From assembly GCF_905220365.1 (NCBI RefSeq), contig NC_061152.1:4639001-4703000 (forward strand): a stretch of 64,000 nt of DNA. Direction: 5' to 3'. Origin of the DNA: Vanessa cardui. Its lineage: Eukaryota > Arthropoda > Insecta > Lepidoptera > Nymphalidae. Positions within the stretch are counted from its first letter, which is position 1. The number at the start of each line of letters is the position of its first letter. The translations under genes and the position numbers were made by a program. A model generated the notes under the pieces. That model made no database searches. It saw only the letters and a list, made by a program, of their open reading frames with translations, and was not told the DNA's origin. Below, one piece after another: positions 1 through 10,999 of the stretch.

Positions 1-51
1 ATTTCTAGTTGAAAAAATGATGAAATGTAACCTATGTCCTTTCTTGGAGTC

Positions 52-246
52 GAGTATTGAGCCACCTGATGGTAAGTGGTCACCATCACCCATAGACAAT
101 GACGCTGTAAGGAATATTAACTATTCCTTACATCGTCTATGCGCCACCAACTGGAACTAAGATGTTATGTCCCTTATGCCTGTAGTTACACTGGCTTCCT
201 ACCAGTTATCATCAGAATCGTGTCAGCAGTTTGGTCGTGCAGACAG
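52..246 (+). mobile_element. interspersed repeat family C, partial
   Basis: It contains GCCACCTGATGGTAAGTGG, ACCATCACCCATAGACAATG and GTAGTTACACTGGC, shared with at least ten other places in this window. It is a high-copy SINE-like or LINE-tail repeat of Lepidoptera; its class is not certain. Confidence 0.65.
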
Positions 247-1534
247 ACAGAGTTACTATCACATTTTAAATATTAATAAAGATTATTACACAAATAAGAC
301 ACATTAATTAATTAAAAAACAAAACTATCTTTTTGTTTATGGATTTTCTTTCAAATAAACAATTTAAATCTTTCTTAACTACCACACATCTGGTAATAAG
401 TCCTTAAATTTTGACGTTTTAGTAATATGATTATTATTTATCCATTTGTAAGCAAAACGTAGCGTTTCTTGAATATAACCGGAGTTTAGCCACCGTTGTG
501 CGCGGGCGTAATCTTTCTTTCAGCACGGGTTCTGAATGACAGCACTGTATCGACGCCATTTTGTTTTTATAATATTGTTTTAAGTTATTTTTTTAGGCTG
601 ATATTGTCGTTTATTTTTTTAATTTTATTATTTTCGTATAATACCTTAAGACTTTACTTTTGCCGATTTTTTTGAATTTTAAATAAGTTATATATTATAA
701 TATTATAATAACCTTAATAAGGTTTTGGTTTATTTCTTTTACAGTTGTGTACATATTGTAATTAAAACGCAATTATTCAAATAGGCTTTTTCATTGTTGA
801 ATCTTTATTTAATAAAGAATTATTATGATACCGATTCGAAATAAAAGTACTGAGTAATTACAGAGTTTCTCTACGGAAACTCAACAGTAACTCTCGTTTA
901 ATGTTGTTCAGAACAATATTTTTAAGTAGTGATTTAGGAGCCAAAATACAACGCTTATTAGTTAAATAAATTATGTTTTTTTATGAAAATGAGTTTGAAT
1001 ATCTAAAATTAATACTTTAAAAATAATATCTTCGACGAGAAATTAATAATACATTAGAAAATAATCATAAGAAAATAAAAGTTAAAAATTTCTTTAGAAA
1101 TGCATAAAATCAATAATACCGAATGCTTTGCAACGTGCAAAACATCTTTCTCGCTCTCACGTATGAATTACGGCGAAATGGATATAATCACGAATCAAAA
1201 TGGCGTCAACCTTGAAACGTACTGATAACGCAAACCTGAATTATACTGAAAATTTTAACTTTTAGATTTCAGTTATTTAACGCGTTTTGTAACTACATAA
1301 AATAAAAATAGTTTTTTTTTTACGTGTAAATAATTATTAATTACATTAAATTAATAAATTAACAATAATATTCGGCTGTACAAAGTAATACCTTAATGAA
1401 GTATTCAGAATATAAACAAAAAAATTAGATTGCAATATGACAGTTGCATGTATTATCAAGATGATATTGACATATTTATATTCTAAGCTTTAAAATCAAT
1501 AACAAACAGTTATTAACGACAATGCACATTTAAA
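247..1534. other. AT-rich stretch without recognised genes
   Basis: No exon or repeat is recognised. Two less AT-rich islands stand out, at about 470-560 (ACCACCGTTGTGCGCGGGCG-like sequence followed by CGACGCCATTTTG) and at 1125-1230 (TTTGCAACGTGCAAAAC, CTCGCTCTCACG, AATGGCGTCAACC). They could be intronic regulatory islands, but nothing proves it. Confidence 0.4.
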
Positions 1535-1746
1535 AAAAAAATTAAGGAACGCTTTTGTGCGAAAGGTTATTATACTATTAGTGAGTTTATAGCACATGTT
1601 GGGAATGAAACGATCGCCTCCTGGCTGTTTATTTTCATATTTATTTTATGTAAATAATATTTTTTTCAAAAAAAGACCCTCTGAGTTTATTTTGCCGGTT
1701 CTTCTCAATTCCAGATCTTTTTATCCGAACCGGTGGTAGTGTTTAA
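1535..1746 (+). mobile_element. LINE 3'-tail repeat (GCCGGTTCTTCTC family)
   Basis: It shares the GAGTTT..GCCGGTTCTTCTC..GAACCGGTGGTAG block with several other places in the window (6585, 33640, 47132, 60045). It also shares an upstream part (GAACGCTTTTGTGC, GAAACGATCGCCTCC) with the reverse copy at 49674-49980. Confidence 0.55.
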
Positions 1747-1770
1747 TTTGACAATTAATAAGTAAGTAGT

Positions 1771-2006
1771 ATATAAATAAATATGAAACAACATCACATA
1801 CATTACTCTGATCCCAATGTAAGTAGCTAAAGCACTCGCGTTATGGAAAATAAGAAGTAACGACGGTAACACAAAACACCCAGAACCAAGACAACATAGA
1901 AAACTAATGACAATCTACATCGACTAGGCCGGGAATCGAACCCGAGACCTCGGAATGGCATACCCATGAAAACCGGTGTACACACCACTCGACCACGGAG
2001 CACGTC
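1771..2006 (-). mobile_element. tRNA-derived SINE, family B
   Basis: On the minus strand the head has the tRNA-like A box (GGTCGAGTGG) and B box (GGGTTCGATTCCCGG), followed by a body ending in ACATTGGGATCAGAGTAATG and an AT-rich tail. Other copies are at 5350, 24189, 32285, 38903, 44738 and 61268. Confidence 0.75.
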
Positions 2007-2154
2007 AAAAGTGTAATGCTTCCATATTGAATAACTTAATTTGAGTTTGAATCTTATTGTGGTAGTGTGAAATTACTGTGCCGACATGATATGAGTCAAA
2101 AATTCAAATATTTTTTTTATAAATTTCTTAAATGTATACAAATACATATATACA

Positions 2155-2421
2155 TAGCCCACCAGATTAGTAAGCTGAAGTGGCAGTGGGCTGGTCATAT
2201 TTGTCGTAGAACCGACAACCGTTGGGGAAAACGTGTTCTAGAGTGGAGACCGCGTCTCGGCAAACGTAGTGTAGGACGTCCTCAGGCACGGTGGTGTGAC
2301 GATATACGCAAGGCGGCAGGCAGGAGCTGAATGCGAGTAGCCGAAGAAAGACCACAGTGGCGTGCACTGGGAGAGGCCTATGTCCAGCAGTGGATGGAAA
2401 CGAGCTGATGATGATGATGAT
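2155..2421 (+). mobile_element. RTE-type LINE 3' fragment
   Basis: The frame at 2155-2330 reads KLKWQWAGHICRRTDNRWGK and then VLEWRPRLGKRSVGRPQARW. This is the typical C-terminus of lepidopteran RTE-clade ORFs, and a +1 shift near 2330 continues to QQWMETS. It ends in the GAT/ATG microsatellite (2407-2421) that usually closes RTE elements. It is an immobile 3' fragment. Confidence 0.75.
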
Positions 2422-2790
2422 GGTACAAATATGAATTAGAAATAGTAACTGTATTGACCGCGTGGTATGGTGGCAAGAATGCTAGCAGCATTTCTCCGTC
2501 GAATCGCAATTCCAATCCTTTAAAAACGAACCAGCTCTCATCAGTGGAGACAATGAGGCGATGTTATACTTTTGATGATGTTATACTCTTTGCATATAGC
2601 GCACCTATTATCAGAACTAATGGGATATGTAAATCTTAATATCGTTTATCAAAAAAAGTTATCAGATCTAGATAGAACCATGCATCTAACTCTACAAGGC
2701 AACTTCAAAACTCTACAACTTAGTCGATTTCGACTAATTTGTAGATGTATGATGAATATTCAGTGATGAACATGCACGTGACTTATACAC

Positions 2791-3102
2791 TGAGTCATCT
2801 AACTAACCGATGATTGCGGGTTCAAACCCAGGCAAGCACCACTATATGTATATGTATATATATATTTTATTATTGTTATTTGTGTTTATAATTCATCTCG
2901 TGCTCGGCGTTGAAGGAAAACATCGCGAGGAAACCTGCTTGTGTCTAATGTTATCGAAATTCTGCCACATGTGCATTCCACCAACCCGCATTGGAACAGC
3001 GTGGTGGAATATGTTCCAAACCCTCTCCTTAATTGAAGAGGAGGCCTTATCCCAGCAGTGGGAAATTGACAAGCTGTTATTTTACTTTACTTACTTACTT
3101 CA
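2791..3102 (+). mobile_element. tRNA-derived SINE, family A
   Basis: The head carries GGGTTCAAACCCAGGCAAGC (B box of a tRNA promoter). The body has CTCGTGCTCGGCG, GCCACATGTGCATTCCACC and CAGCAGTGGGAAATT, and the tail is a CTTTACTTA repeat. Any ORF in it (145 codons here) is a by-product of the repeat. This is the most abundant family in the window, resembling the butterfly tRNA-SINEs known as Metulj. Confidence 0.8.
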
Positions 3103-3398
3103 TGTAATGATTTGCTCTGAATGCGTTGAGATCTTAGACTGTTCATTAAAAAATTATTCAGCCATCTTGTTTCTTACAAAAGTTTCCGTTAAGGTATTTC
3201 GCGAATGTTTGTTTCAAGTATTCTATTTTCGAATGTGTCACGAATAAGGATTCTGCGCACGAAAACTAGAATCAAAATCTTTATATAGCAAAGCTGTTAT
3301 TTTTATAATAGTAAAGCTAAACTTCCGCCAAACAACAGTACGCAGTATTGTTGTGTTCCGGTTTGAAGGGTGAGTGAGCCAGTGTAACTACAGAAAAT

Positions 3399-3575
3399 TG
3401 GAGTATCTGTTTTGTGTTTGTCTTTTTGTTCCGACTAATCTCTGAAACGGCTGGACCGATTTTGATAAGACTGTCACTGGCAGGTAGCTGACGTAATAAG
3501 GAGTAACTTAGGCTACAACAATAGCTTTTTTGTTGAATTTAAACGTGTACTAGGTCACAAGCGCAGCTATTTGAT
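3399..3575 (+). mobile_element. Helitron family G, partial
   Basis: It shares TTGGAGTATCTGTTT, CGGCTGGACCGATTTTGA and TAATAAGGAGTAACTTA with full copies at 44087 and 35481. It ends GCGCAGCTA with the terminal CTAG lost. Confidence 0.55.
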
Positions 3576-3731
3576 AATATTAGTATAGATTACACTGAAC
3601 TGACAAAGTCTTAACCCTTCACGGCGGCTAAACTGATATATTTTAATTAGTTTGTAGAGAAGAAATGAACTCGCATATACTTGTGGTTCAACAATGCAAC
3701 ACAAACGAAGAGATAGAGCAAGTAAGCATAC

Positions 3732-3951
3732 AACAAACAACAACAACAGCCTGTAAATATGCCATTGGGCTAAGGCCTGTTCTCCCTTTGAGGAAGGTTT
3801 TGCACCATATTGCACCCCGCTGGAATACACATGTGGCAGAATTTTGATGAAATAAGACACATGCAGGTTTACTTGCGATGTTTTCCTTAAAATGAACTAT
3901 AAACACACAAATTTGGAACATATTCAACCATGCTGTTCCAGTGCGGGTTGA
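3732..3951 (-). mobile_element. SINE family A, rearranged copy
   Basis: The 3' end in reverse (CAGCCTGTAAAT..GGGCTAAGGCC..CACATGTGGCAGAATTTTGATG) is followed by a displaced GGAACATATTC..GCTGTTCCAGTGCGGGTTG segment. Preceded by an AAC repeat. Confidence 0.6.
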
Positions 3952-4224
3952 TGATGATATATTCGTAAAAACCTCGAATTAAATATATTTTGACCTCGCT
4001 AGAACATTAGCTGATATAAGTTTAAGTATATTAGCTTTATAAAGCGTACTATAGCATTCAACAGTGGATTGTCAGACTAAGATTGGTGCACAGATAACAT
4101 CGCTGTGTTAGCGCAGATAACCTACTTAGCGTAGAGAGGTGAAGTTTGGTAACTTTGAATATTAATTTTGTCCTATTTTTATATTATCTGTGTTGAAAAT
4201 AATACGAATTTTCATGGTGTAAAA

Positions 4225-4612
4225 TATTAATGGTGACACGTGACAGGTACCCAGGCCCCCCATCCTGAGGGGGCCTCAAAGAATCTGTTATTTTTATACG
4301 TTCGTGCTTACATTGATTGCTTTGTATATCTTCGAAATTGTCATATTTGTGAGAAATAACTAACTAATAATATATATCAAAAGGCTAGTGACGATAATCG
4401 GTATTAAATATAGAAAGCTAGACGTGCTCTTTGTGATAGAAAGACATATAATATGTATAAGATTGTACAACCAAAGAGATTCCTAAGAATTTTTCTTTGA
4501 AACTATACTTAAGGCTATATTACATGGTAGTATCTATCAAAAGGGCCCTTAATTAGTGGGCACCCGAGGGCCCCAGTACAGCTTGAGATGGGTCATATTG
4601 TCGCCACTGCCT
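4225..4612. mobile_element. possible TIR element bounded by GGCCCC blocks
   Basis: GC-rich ends (CCAGGCCCCCCATCC near 4250 and GAGGGCCCCAG near 4567) flank an AT-rich core. Part of the core resembles 8525-8640 (CGTTTGTGCT..ATTGATTGC..TTTGTATAT). The termini are imperfect, so the class is not settled. Confidence 0.35.
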
Positions 4613-4740
4613 ATCAACATTACATAACTAATGCGCGTAATAAAGTTACACTGGTTCACTTATCCTTAATTCCGGTAATTTAGGCGGTAGAATATATGAT
4701 AGGGCTTACAACCTATCCAGGTGGGTTTGCACAGCGCCCT

Positions 4741-4860
4741 ATAACAACAACAACAACAACAACAGCCTGTAAATTCCCATTTGCTGGGCTAAAGGCCTAC
4801 TCTCCCTTTAAGGAGAAGGTTTGGAACATATTCCACCACGCTGTTCCAATGCGGCTGCCC
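4741..4860 (-). mobile_element. SINE family A, 3' fragment with AAC repeat tail
   Basis: An (AAC)8-like run at 4741-4764 is joined to CAGCCTGTAAATTCCC..GGAACATATTCCACCACGCTGTTCC, the reverse 3' half of family A. Confidence 0.65.
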
Positions 4861-5152
4861 CTACTACCAAGTTAAAATAGTTCAAATAATGAATAAATAT
4901 AACATTATTATGTAAGATTAAATAATCCATCAATCTCTTAAATTTAATTTAATTCCCATTTTTAATTCCAAACTATGCTACTTAATACCTTATTTAACTA
5001 AGTAATGTTGGTCCATATATCTTTTGTATGTTCAAATAAATTAAATGCCATCATGACATGGCTGAATACGATGTTTGATAGCCATAAAGAACTAATAAAA
5101 AAATCAGCCACAATATGGCGTGATCCTACCAAAGTAACGCATTTATTTATTA

Positions 5153-5630
5153 TCTATACATATAATAACATTGGAGTGTCTGTTTGTAATATTAAAATAG
5201 CCCTTTTTTACACGGTACATATACCAAAATAACATTTTCTACAATTTTTGTCGGTCTGTCTGATTGTTCCGGTTAGTCTCTGGAACGCCTAGATCGATTT
5301 TGACGGGATTTTCACTGGCACATAACTGATATAATAAGGAGTAACTTATAAATAATAAATAATAAATATGAGACAACATCACATACATTACTCTGATCCC
5401 AATGTAAGTAGCTGAAGCACTTGTGTTATACTCAGACCCAAGACGACATAGAAAACTAATGGTAATCTACATCGACTCGGCCAGGAATCGAACTCAGAGT
5501 GGCGTACCCATGAAAACCGGTGTACTCACCACTCGACCATGGAGGTCGTCAAACTATGTATATAGTAACTTATGCTACAATATTTTTTTTTGTTAAATTC
5601 AAACGCATATAAGGTCGCGGACACAGCTGG
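5153..5630 (+). mobile_element. Helitron family G interrupted by a SINE
   Basis: The element starts A|TCTATACATATAATA and ends GGTCGCGGACACAGCTGG, where the canonical end is CTAG. It is split by the family B SINE at 5350-5563, so it is older than that SINE. Confidence 0.7.
5350..5563 (-). mobile_element. SINE family B with 10-bp target duplication
   Basis: The copy is flanked by AGTAACTTAT at 5340-5349 and 5564-5573, a perfect target-site duplication inside the family G Helitron. The B box is degraded (GGAATCGAACTC). Confidence 0.8.
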
Positions 5631-5887
5631 TTTAACATAAAATTTGCAAAATTTTAACGAAAACATCGACACTAAATCGTCAACAAATAATATATCACCT
5701 TATTTGTCCAAATGTAAAGATAAATATTTAAAAGATCTGTCAGCGATCTGTCAACATATAAGAGATAAGATAGCGCACCTGTTAGTGTGTTTGTATCGAC
5801 ACATGTGACCTCAAAAACATTATACACCAAGATTATACTTTGAAAAAACGTATTATATTGAATCTTGGTTCAGTGAGACTTGAGAGA

Positions 5888-6243
5888 AAGTAAAGTAACA
5901 GCCTGTAAATTTCCCACAGCTGGGATAAGGCATCTTCCATTAAGGAGAGGGTTTGGAGCATATATTATATCATAACCGATGATTTCGGGTTCAAATCCAG
6001 GCAAGCACCACTGTATATATGTGCTTAATTTGTGTTTATAATTGCTCGTGCTCGGCGGTGAAAGAAAACATCGTGAGGAAACCTGCATGTGTCCAATTTC
6101 ATTGAAATTCTGCCACACGTGCATTCCACTAATCCGCATTGGATCAGCGTGGTTGAATATGTTCCAAACCCTTTCCTTAATGGAAGAGGAGGCCTTAGCC
6201 CAGCAGTGGGAAATTTACAGGCTGTTACTTTACTTTTTACTTT
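5888..6243. mobile_element. two SINE family A pieces in inverted arrangement
   Basis: 5888-5966 is the 3' end of the SINE in reverse. 5968-6243 is a nearly full copy in forward orientation starting at ACCGATGATTTCGGGTTC. The outer 75 bases are inverted repeats of each other and could fold back. Confidence 0.75.
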
Positions 6244-6584
6244 AAATGATATGAAATAAAATTACCTTTAAAAATCGTGTATAAAATGTGGGTTTATCAT
6301 ACATTTAACAGTTTATTAAGAAAAGTAATGTCTTTTCAATTATAAACTTTACAGTGTCAACTATATTCACAGGAATATAATGTTATGTTTATCTGTTCAT
6401 ATTATACGACTAAATATAATTGTCATTTTGGAGTCATAATTTGCTGTAACTATAGTTACAATGGCTCATCTGTCAAACTGGAATTTGACAGGTAAAATAG
6501 GTAATATAAAGTTTTTTGTTTTATAATTTTAAGAAGTAAAGAAGGCATTTTATTCAGTACAAGATTATGCAGACGATCAAAAAG

Positions 6585-6832
6585 CGTGGAATTAATACTT
6601 GTTGACTTCCAGGATATATTACAAATTTATATAATTGTAATTAACTAACATGACTGTAATTTTAAATGTTGAAAAAGAGTAACTACTGAGTTTCTTGCCG
6701 GTTCTTCTCGGAAGAATCTTCTTTTGGAACCGGTGCGGTGGTAGCCTCACTTAATTGTTAAATTCCGATTCAATAGTGCTTGTAAAAGTCTACTTAAATA
6801 AAGTATATTTTGATTTGATTTGATATCCGTTT
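6585..6832 (+). mobile_element. LINE 3'-tail repeat
   Basis: The block runs from AAAAAGCGTGGAATTAATAC through GTTGACTTCCAGG, GAGTTTCTTGCCGG and GGAACCGGTGCGGTGG to TAAATAAAGTATATTTTGAT and short TTGAT repeats, a typical LINE 3' end. A reverse copy is at 47132. Confidence 0.6.
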
Positions 6833-7156
6833 CACGCTAGTTCAACTGCTACCAAAGTTGGTAAATTAAATAATAAATAAAAAAATTAAACAATAAGACA
6901 CATATTTTATGGTAAATATCTGTTTATGGCAACATTATTCGCTTACGTATTATATAAAAATTAATTAGCAGGTTTTGTTTCCCTAAATTCCGGGTAAAAT
7001 ATTTACCTTGCAACATTTTCCCGTAAGCGTGATGGCGTCAGCGAATTCTCCTCATTACGTGCCTTACGCACTTATAATATTTTTGCTGCGATTGTTAAAT
7101 TATTTATCTCGATTATAATCGGAATTGTTTATTTTTTAATCGTCAAACTTACTCAT

Positions 7157-7453
7157 CATTATCATTACACGGTATAAAACGAAGTCGCTTACCGCTGTCC
7201 CCCTGTATGCTTAGATCTTTAATACGCAACGGATTTGGATGCGATTTTTTTTATTAGATAGAGTGATTCGAGAGGAAGGTTTTTGTATGTAATACATGGA
7301 CAATATAGTCGAGAATCATTGATAATTTTGGTTTCTAAAGTGACGTCGTAAGACGCATCGTTTTGTATTGTCTAATGACAAAAAATCTGTGAACGTTGTA
7401 CTACATTCTGTAGTATATTTAGTATCGGCATTACACGTGTGAAGCCGGATCGG
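7157..7453 (+). mobile_element. Helitron family F (non-autonomous)
   Basis: The 5' end is A|TCATTACACGGTATAAAAC. The body has CGCTTACCGCTGTCC and GCAACGGATTTGGATGCGG. The 3' part carries GTATATTTAGTATCGGCATT and a GTGAAGCCGGATCGG hairpin region. More than fifteen copies occur here. The canonical 3' end is CGGGTCGCTAG|T. Confidence 0.7.
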
Positions 7454-7562
7454 TTCGCTAATTTATAATATAAGTAAAGACTAATTAGTTTGATGCAGAA
7501 GGGCGTGACATGGATCTGTACTCTATGCCTCCTCGCATAAGTATTCCACAATGAATTTCATA

Positions 7563-7894
7563 TAGTACGACACAACTTAGACGTAGCATCGGCAAATTCA
7601 ATAAAACCGATCACTGCCGATTCACACAACCAATAGAAACAGCTCCCTATCGCGCCGTTCGACGCTATTCGTCGCTATAGATTCCCGCGTCAGTTCGACC
7701 CGAGACAGAGAGTGCGTGTAAAGCGACGCGTCAGATTGACGAATATATTAGGTCATATAATATTACAAGTTAAAGTTATTTGTGTAAAGATCATATTCAC
7801 ATACGAAATAAATGTTGATAATTCGGGATAGCGTACTCAGTTCGGATGTGATCGGTTTTACGAATTTTGCCGATGTGACAGTTGTGTCGTACTA
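7563..7894. mobile_element. Tc1/mariner-type MITE, family D, near full length
   Basis: Terminal inverted repeats TAGTACGACACAACTTAG and GTTGTGTCGTACTA (right end) are bounded by TA. The core has CCCTATCGCGCCGTTCGACG and CGACCCGAGACAG. Copies 36753 and 15679 show CAGTACGAC after TA, the usual Tc1 start. It has no coding capacity. Confidence 0.8.
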
Positions 7895-8339
7895 TGAACT
7901 ATTCAAATATTTAAATTACAAACCTAAAGCCTTATCTTGAACACGGAACAACTCTTAATCACTCGTTCGTAGTTCCGTTGCGTTATGGAAAACGAATTGT
8001 TAACCCCAATAACTAACACGCTCATATAGACGAATATCTATGTAATAGACACTCCTGAAATTCGAAAGCTGCTTTAAATTATCACAATGGTTAGACGATG
8101 ATGATTGGTGATTATTTAAAGCGATGCTGGTTACTTTCAGCGCTTTATTGTTAAGTTTTGAATAAAGACAGTATGATTTTTTTAATGTCAAGCTGAAATT
8201 GTGAAATAAATGATCTCCTCTTCCAAATTATTGTCTATCTCTGTGCATAATTTAATCGAGATACGTTCAGCCGTTTTAGTTAGTGTTTAACCAACATTTT
8301 GATTGTTTTATTAATTTTTTAGTTTAATTACACTTTCCT

Positions 8340-8435
8340 CTGTATAGTATAAAACATAGTCGCTTCCTACCTATAAGCTTCGATCTTTAAAACAACGCAA
8401 CGGATTTTAATGCGGTTTTCATCTAAGAACAGAGT
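8340..8435 (+). mobile_element. Helitron family F, 5' fragment
   Basis: GTATAGTATAAAACATAGTC, GCTTCGATCTTTAAAAC and GCAACGGATTTTAATGCGG match the family 5' half. Confidence 0.55.
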
Positions 8436-8680
8436 GATTAATAAGCCATTACCATCTTTACCACGATATGCCCAGAACTGGGCACTTGCTAAGAATAGAA
8501 TCCTGATGGTATGGTATCCTGAAAGAGCCCCAAAGAACCAACAATTTCTTACAAACGTTTGTGCTCCCATTGATTGCGATGTATATTTTCAAAACAGCCA
8601 TATTTATTTGAAGTAACTAACATATTTATAAAAAGGCTCGAGACGATAGGTCATATTTAAAAAAAAAAATAATTGTAATG

Positions 8681-8765
8681 TGGCAACATCACATACATTA
8701 TACTGATCCCAATGTAAGTTGAGCACTTGTGTAATGGAAAATCAGAAGTAACGACGGTACCAGAA
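8681..8765 (-). mobile_element. SINE family B, 3' fragment
   Basis: AACATCACATACATTATACT, GATCCCAATGTAAG and AAATCAGAAGTAACGACGG match the reverse 3' half of family B. Confidence 0.6.
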
Positions 8766-9364
8766 TTATATTTAACATATTAAACTTGCTCTTCATGATA
8801 TAAATATATATACGAATAATTACTGCGAATTTGCGAAAACTATTTCAAACTATACTCATAGCTATGACAAAATTATTTGTATATGTTAGTATATATTATT
8901 ATATAGTTTTACCAGTGTAAAGCCTGAACGGGTAACTAGTAATGATAACTAAACGCATTCTATCATTAAAACAAAATTCATCAAATTCGGTTCCACGATT
9001 TGGCGGAAACCTGACAGATTTAACTTTTCTAACACAGATTAAATAGAATAAAAACATGCAACGTAATACCGCCCATGACATATGTTATGTCAAGCTAATA
9101 CAATATCGATTTTGACGTTCGTTTGTTTTTTTTTAATTGTAATAATGCGAACGTATCGTTCGACTGAGCCTAATTTTTCTTGAAATCATTTATCAATTAT
9201 CAGCAGCTAGTTATCTAACTGTCAGTCCAATTGTATACCTTCGAGGGTGAATTAAAAAAATAGCTGTCCTTTCCTTGCAGGTAAACTGTTTCTTTAGCAA
9301 TTTTCATCAAAATCGATTAAGCGGTAAGAGAGGTAATAGAGTAACTTTTGTTATTATAATCTAA

Positions 9365-9548
9365 ATTAATATTATAAATGTGAAAGTGACTCTGTCGGTC
9401 TATCTGTCGCTATTTCACGACCCAACCGCTAAACCGATTTTGAGGAAATTTGGTATGAAGCAAACTTGAACTACAAAAGGACATAGGGCTAGCAAACACC
9501 CAAAAAGGCAAACGAAGGCGTGGGAAACTACTAGTATTGGTATAGATT
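9365..9548 (+). mobile_element. Lep1-like Helitron fragment (family H)
   Basis: ATATTATAAATGTGAAAGTG, CTGTCGGTCTATCTGTCG and AACCGATTTTGAGGAAATT, ending near CTACTAGTAT, match the pattern of other family H copies (23845, 31748). Confidence 0.55.
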
Positions 9549-9761
9549 AATTATTAATTGTAAACTAATGATAATTACATGTAATATCCTTGTTAAATTA
9601 TGTACATATTATACAACTCGTCAAGGTCTGCTTATTATTGATTTTTTAATCTGTGGAACGTCACCCTGAGGGGGCGTTGTCATTTAGCTGGGTTATATTC
9701 ATATGGCTTGGCGTTAAGGGGACCAGTATCAATAAACTACTACTAGTAATAATCAGAATAG

Positions 9762-10062
9762 TAAAGTAGCAGCCTGTAAATTTCTCACTGCTGAGATAAG
9801 GCCTCCTCTTCCATTAAGGAGAGGGTTTGGAACATATTCCACCACGCTGTTCCAATGCGGTTTGGTGTAATGCATGTGGCAGAATTTCGATGAAATTAGA
9901 CACAAGCAGGTTTCCTCACGATGTTTTCCTTCACCGCTGAGCACGAGATTAATTATAGACACAAATTAAGCACATATATATATATATATATTGGTCCTTG
10001 CCTGGGTTTGAACCCGCAATCATCGGTTAACCGTCGTTCTAACCACTGGGCTATCTCAACTC
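9762..10062 (-). mobile_element. SINE family A
   Basis: Nearly complete reverse copy from GTAAAGTAGCAGCCTGTAAA to the tRNA-like head TTGAACCCGCAATCATCGG and ACCACTGGGCTATCTC. An AT microsatellite lies near 9975. Confidence 0.8.
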
Positions 10063-10120
10063 AATCAGAATAGTGATTAATACAATAATATATGTTGTAC
10101 ACTAAGTTGAAATGAAGTTG

Positions 10121-10164
10121 CACCATTCGCCAGTATATATCGAAATATATACTGGCGAATGGTG
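10121..10164. repeat. perfect 20-bp inverted repeat with 4-base loop
   Basis: Arms CACCATTCGCCAGTATATAT (10121-10140) and its exact reverse complement (10145-10164) flank CGAA. It adjoins a Helitron family F fragment that starts at about 10168. See findings. Confidence 0.9.
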
Positions 10165-10167
10165 TGC

Positions 10168-10325
10168 AATGCAGATAATTGTTTCGTTACTGTATTGTCC
10201 ATGTATTATATACAAAAACCATCCAATAAAACAGCATCAAAATCCGTTGCGTATTAAAGATCTAAGCATACATAGAGACAGCGGTAAGCGACTTTGTTTT
10301 ATAATATGTAATGATAATGATTACG
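10168..10325 (-). mobile_element. Helitron family F, partial
   Basis: GTTACTGTATTGTCCATGTA, CAAAATCCGTTGCGTATTAA and GCGGTAAGCGACTTTGTTTT match the reverse 5' half of the family. Confidence 0.6.
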
Positions 10326-10432
10326 TATTGAACTAGCTTTTGCCCGCTGTTTTGCTCGCGTGGAGTTTGATTGCGTTAAGGAATCATTTAAAATGTTACG
10401 TTAAATAAAGGCCTAGGGGTAGAAAATTAAAT

Positions 10433-10436
<4 letters not shown>

Positions 10437-10482
<46 letters not shown>
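10437..10482. repeat. TA microsatellite
   Basis: About 23 uninterrupted TA units. Confidence 0.95.
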
Positions 10483-10483
<1 letters not shown>

Positions 10484-10603
10484 TCGTTTCTAATCAACAT
10501 CGCGATAATTGTTTTATGTTTCTAATTTTAAAAATGACGGACTTTCATACTATTTCAACTCTTAGTTTATGTTGTTAGAAATATTAATTACCCTTATCAA
10601 TGC

Positions 10604-10868
10604 GCTGAGATGGCCGCGTGGTTAGAACGCGTGCATCTTAACCAATTGCGGGTTCACAGGCAATCACCAATGAATAATCATGTGCTTAATTTGTGTTTAT
10701 AATTCATCTCGTGCTCTGCGTTGAAGCTGCATGTGTCTAATTTCAACGAAATTCTGTCACATGTGTATTTACCACCACGCATTGGAACAGCTTTGTGGAA
10801 TATGCTCCAAACCTTCTTAAAACGAGAGGTTGCCTTAGCCTAGCACTGGAAATTTACAATATGTATCA
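10604..10868 (+). mobile_element. SINE family A
   Basis: The head GAGATGGCCGCGTGGTTAG and ATTGCGGGTTCACAGGC is diverged in the B box. The body matches the family to CACTGGAAATTTACA. Confidence 0.75.
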
Positions 10869-10877
10869 ATGCCCTAA

Positions 10878-10985
10878 TCTTGGGGATTGAGATGTTATGT
10901 CCCTTGTGCCTGTAGTTACACTGGCTCACTCTTCAAACCGGAGCACGATACAAAAGTATTCCTGTTTGGCAGTAGAATGTTATGA
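10878..10985 (+). mobile_element. repeat family C fragment
   Basis: GAGATGTTATGTCCCTTGTG, CCTGTAGTTACACTGGC and TTTGGCAGTAGAATG match family C. Confidence 0.6.
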
Positions 10986-10999
10986 TTGGCTACCTAAAG

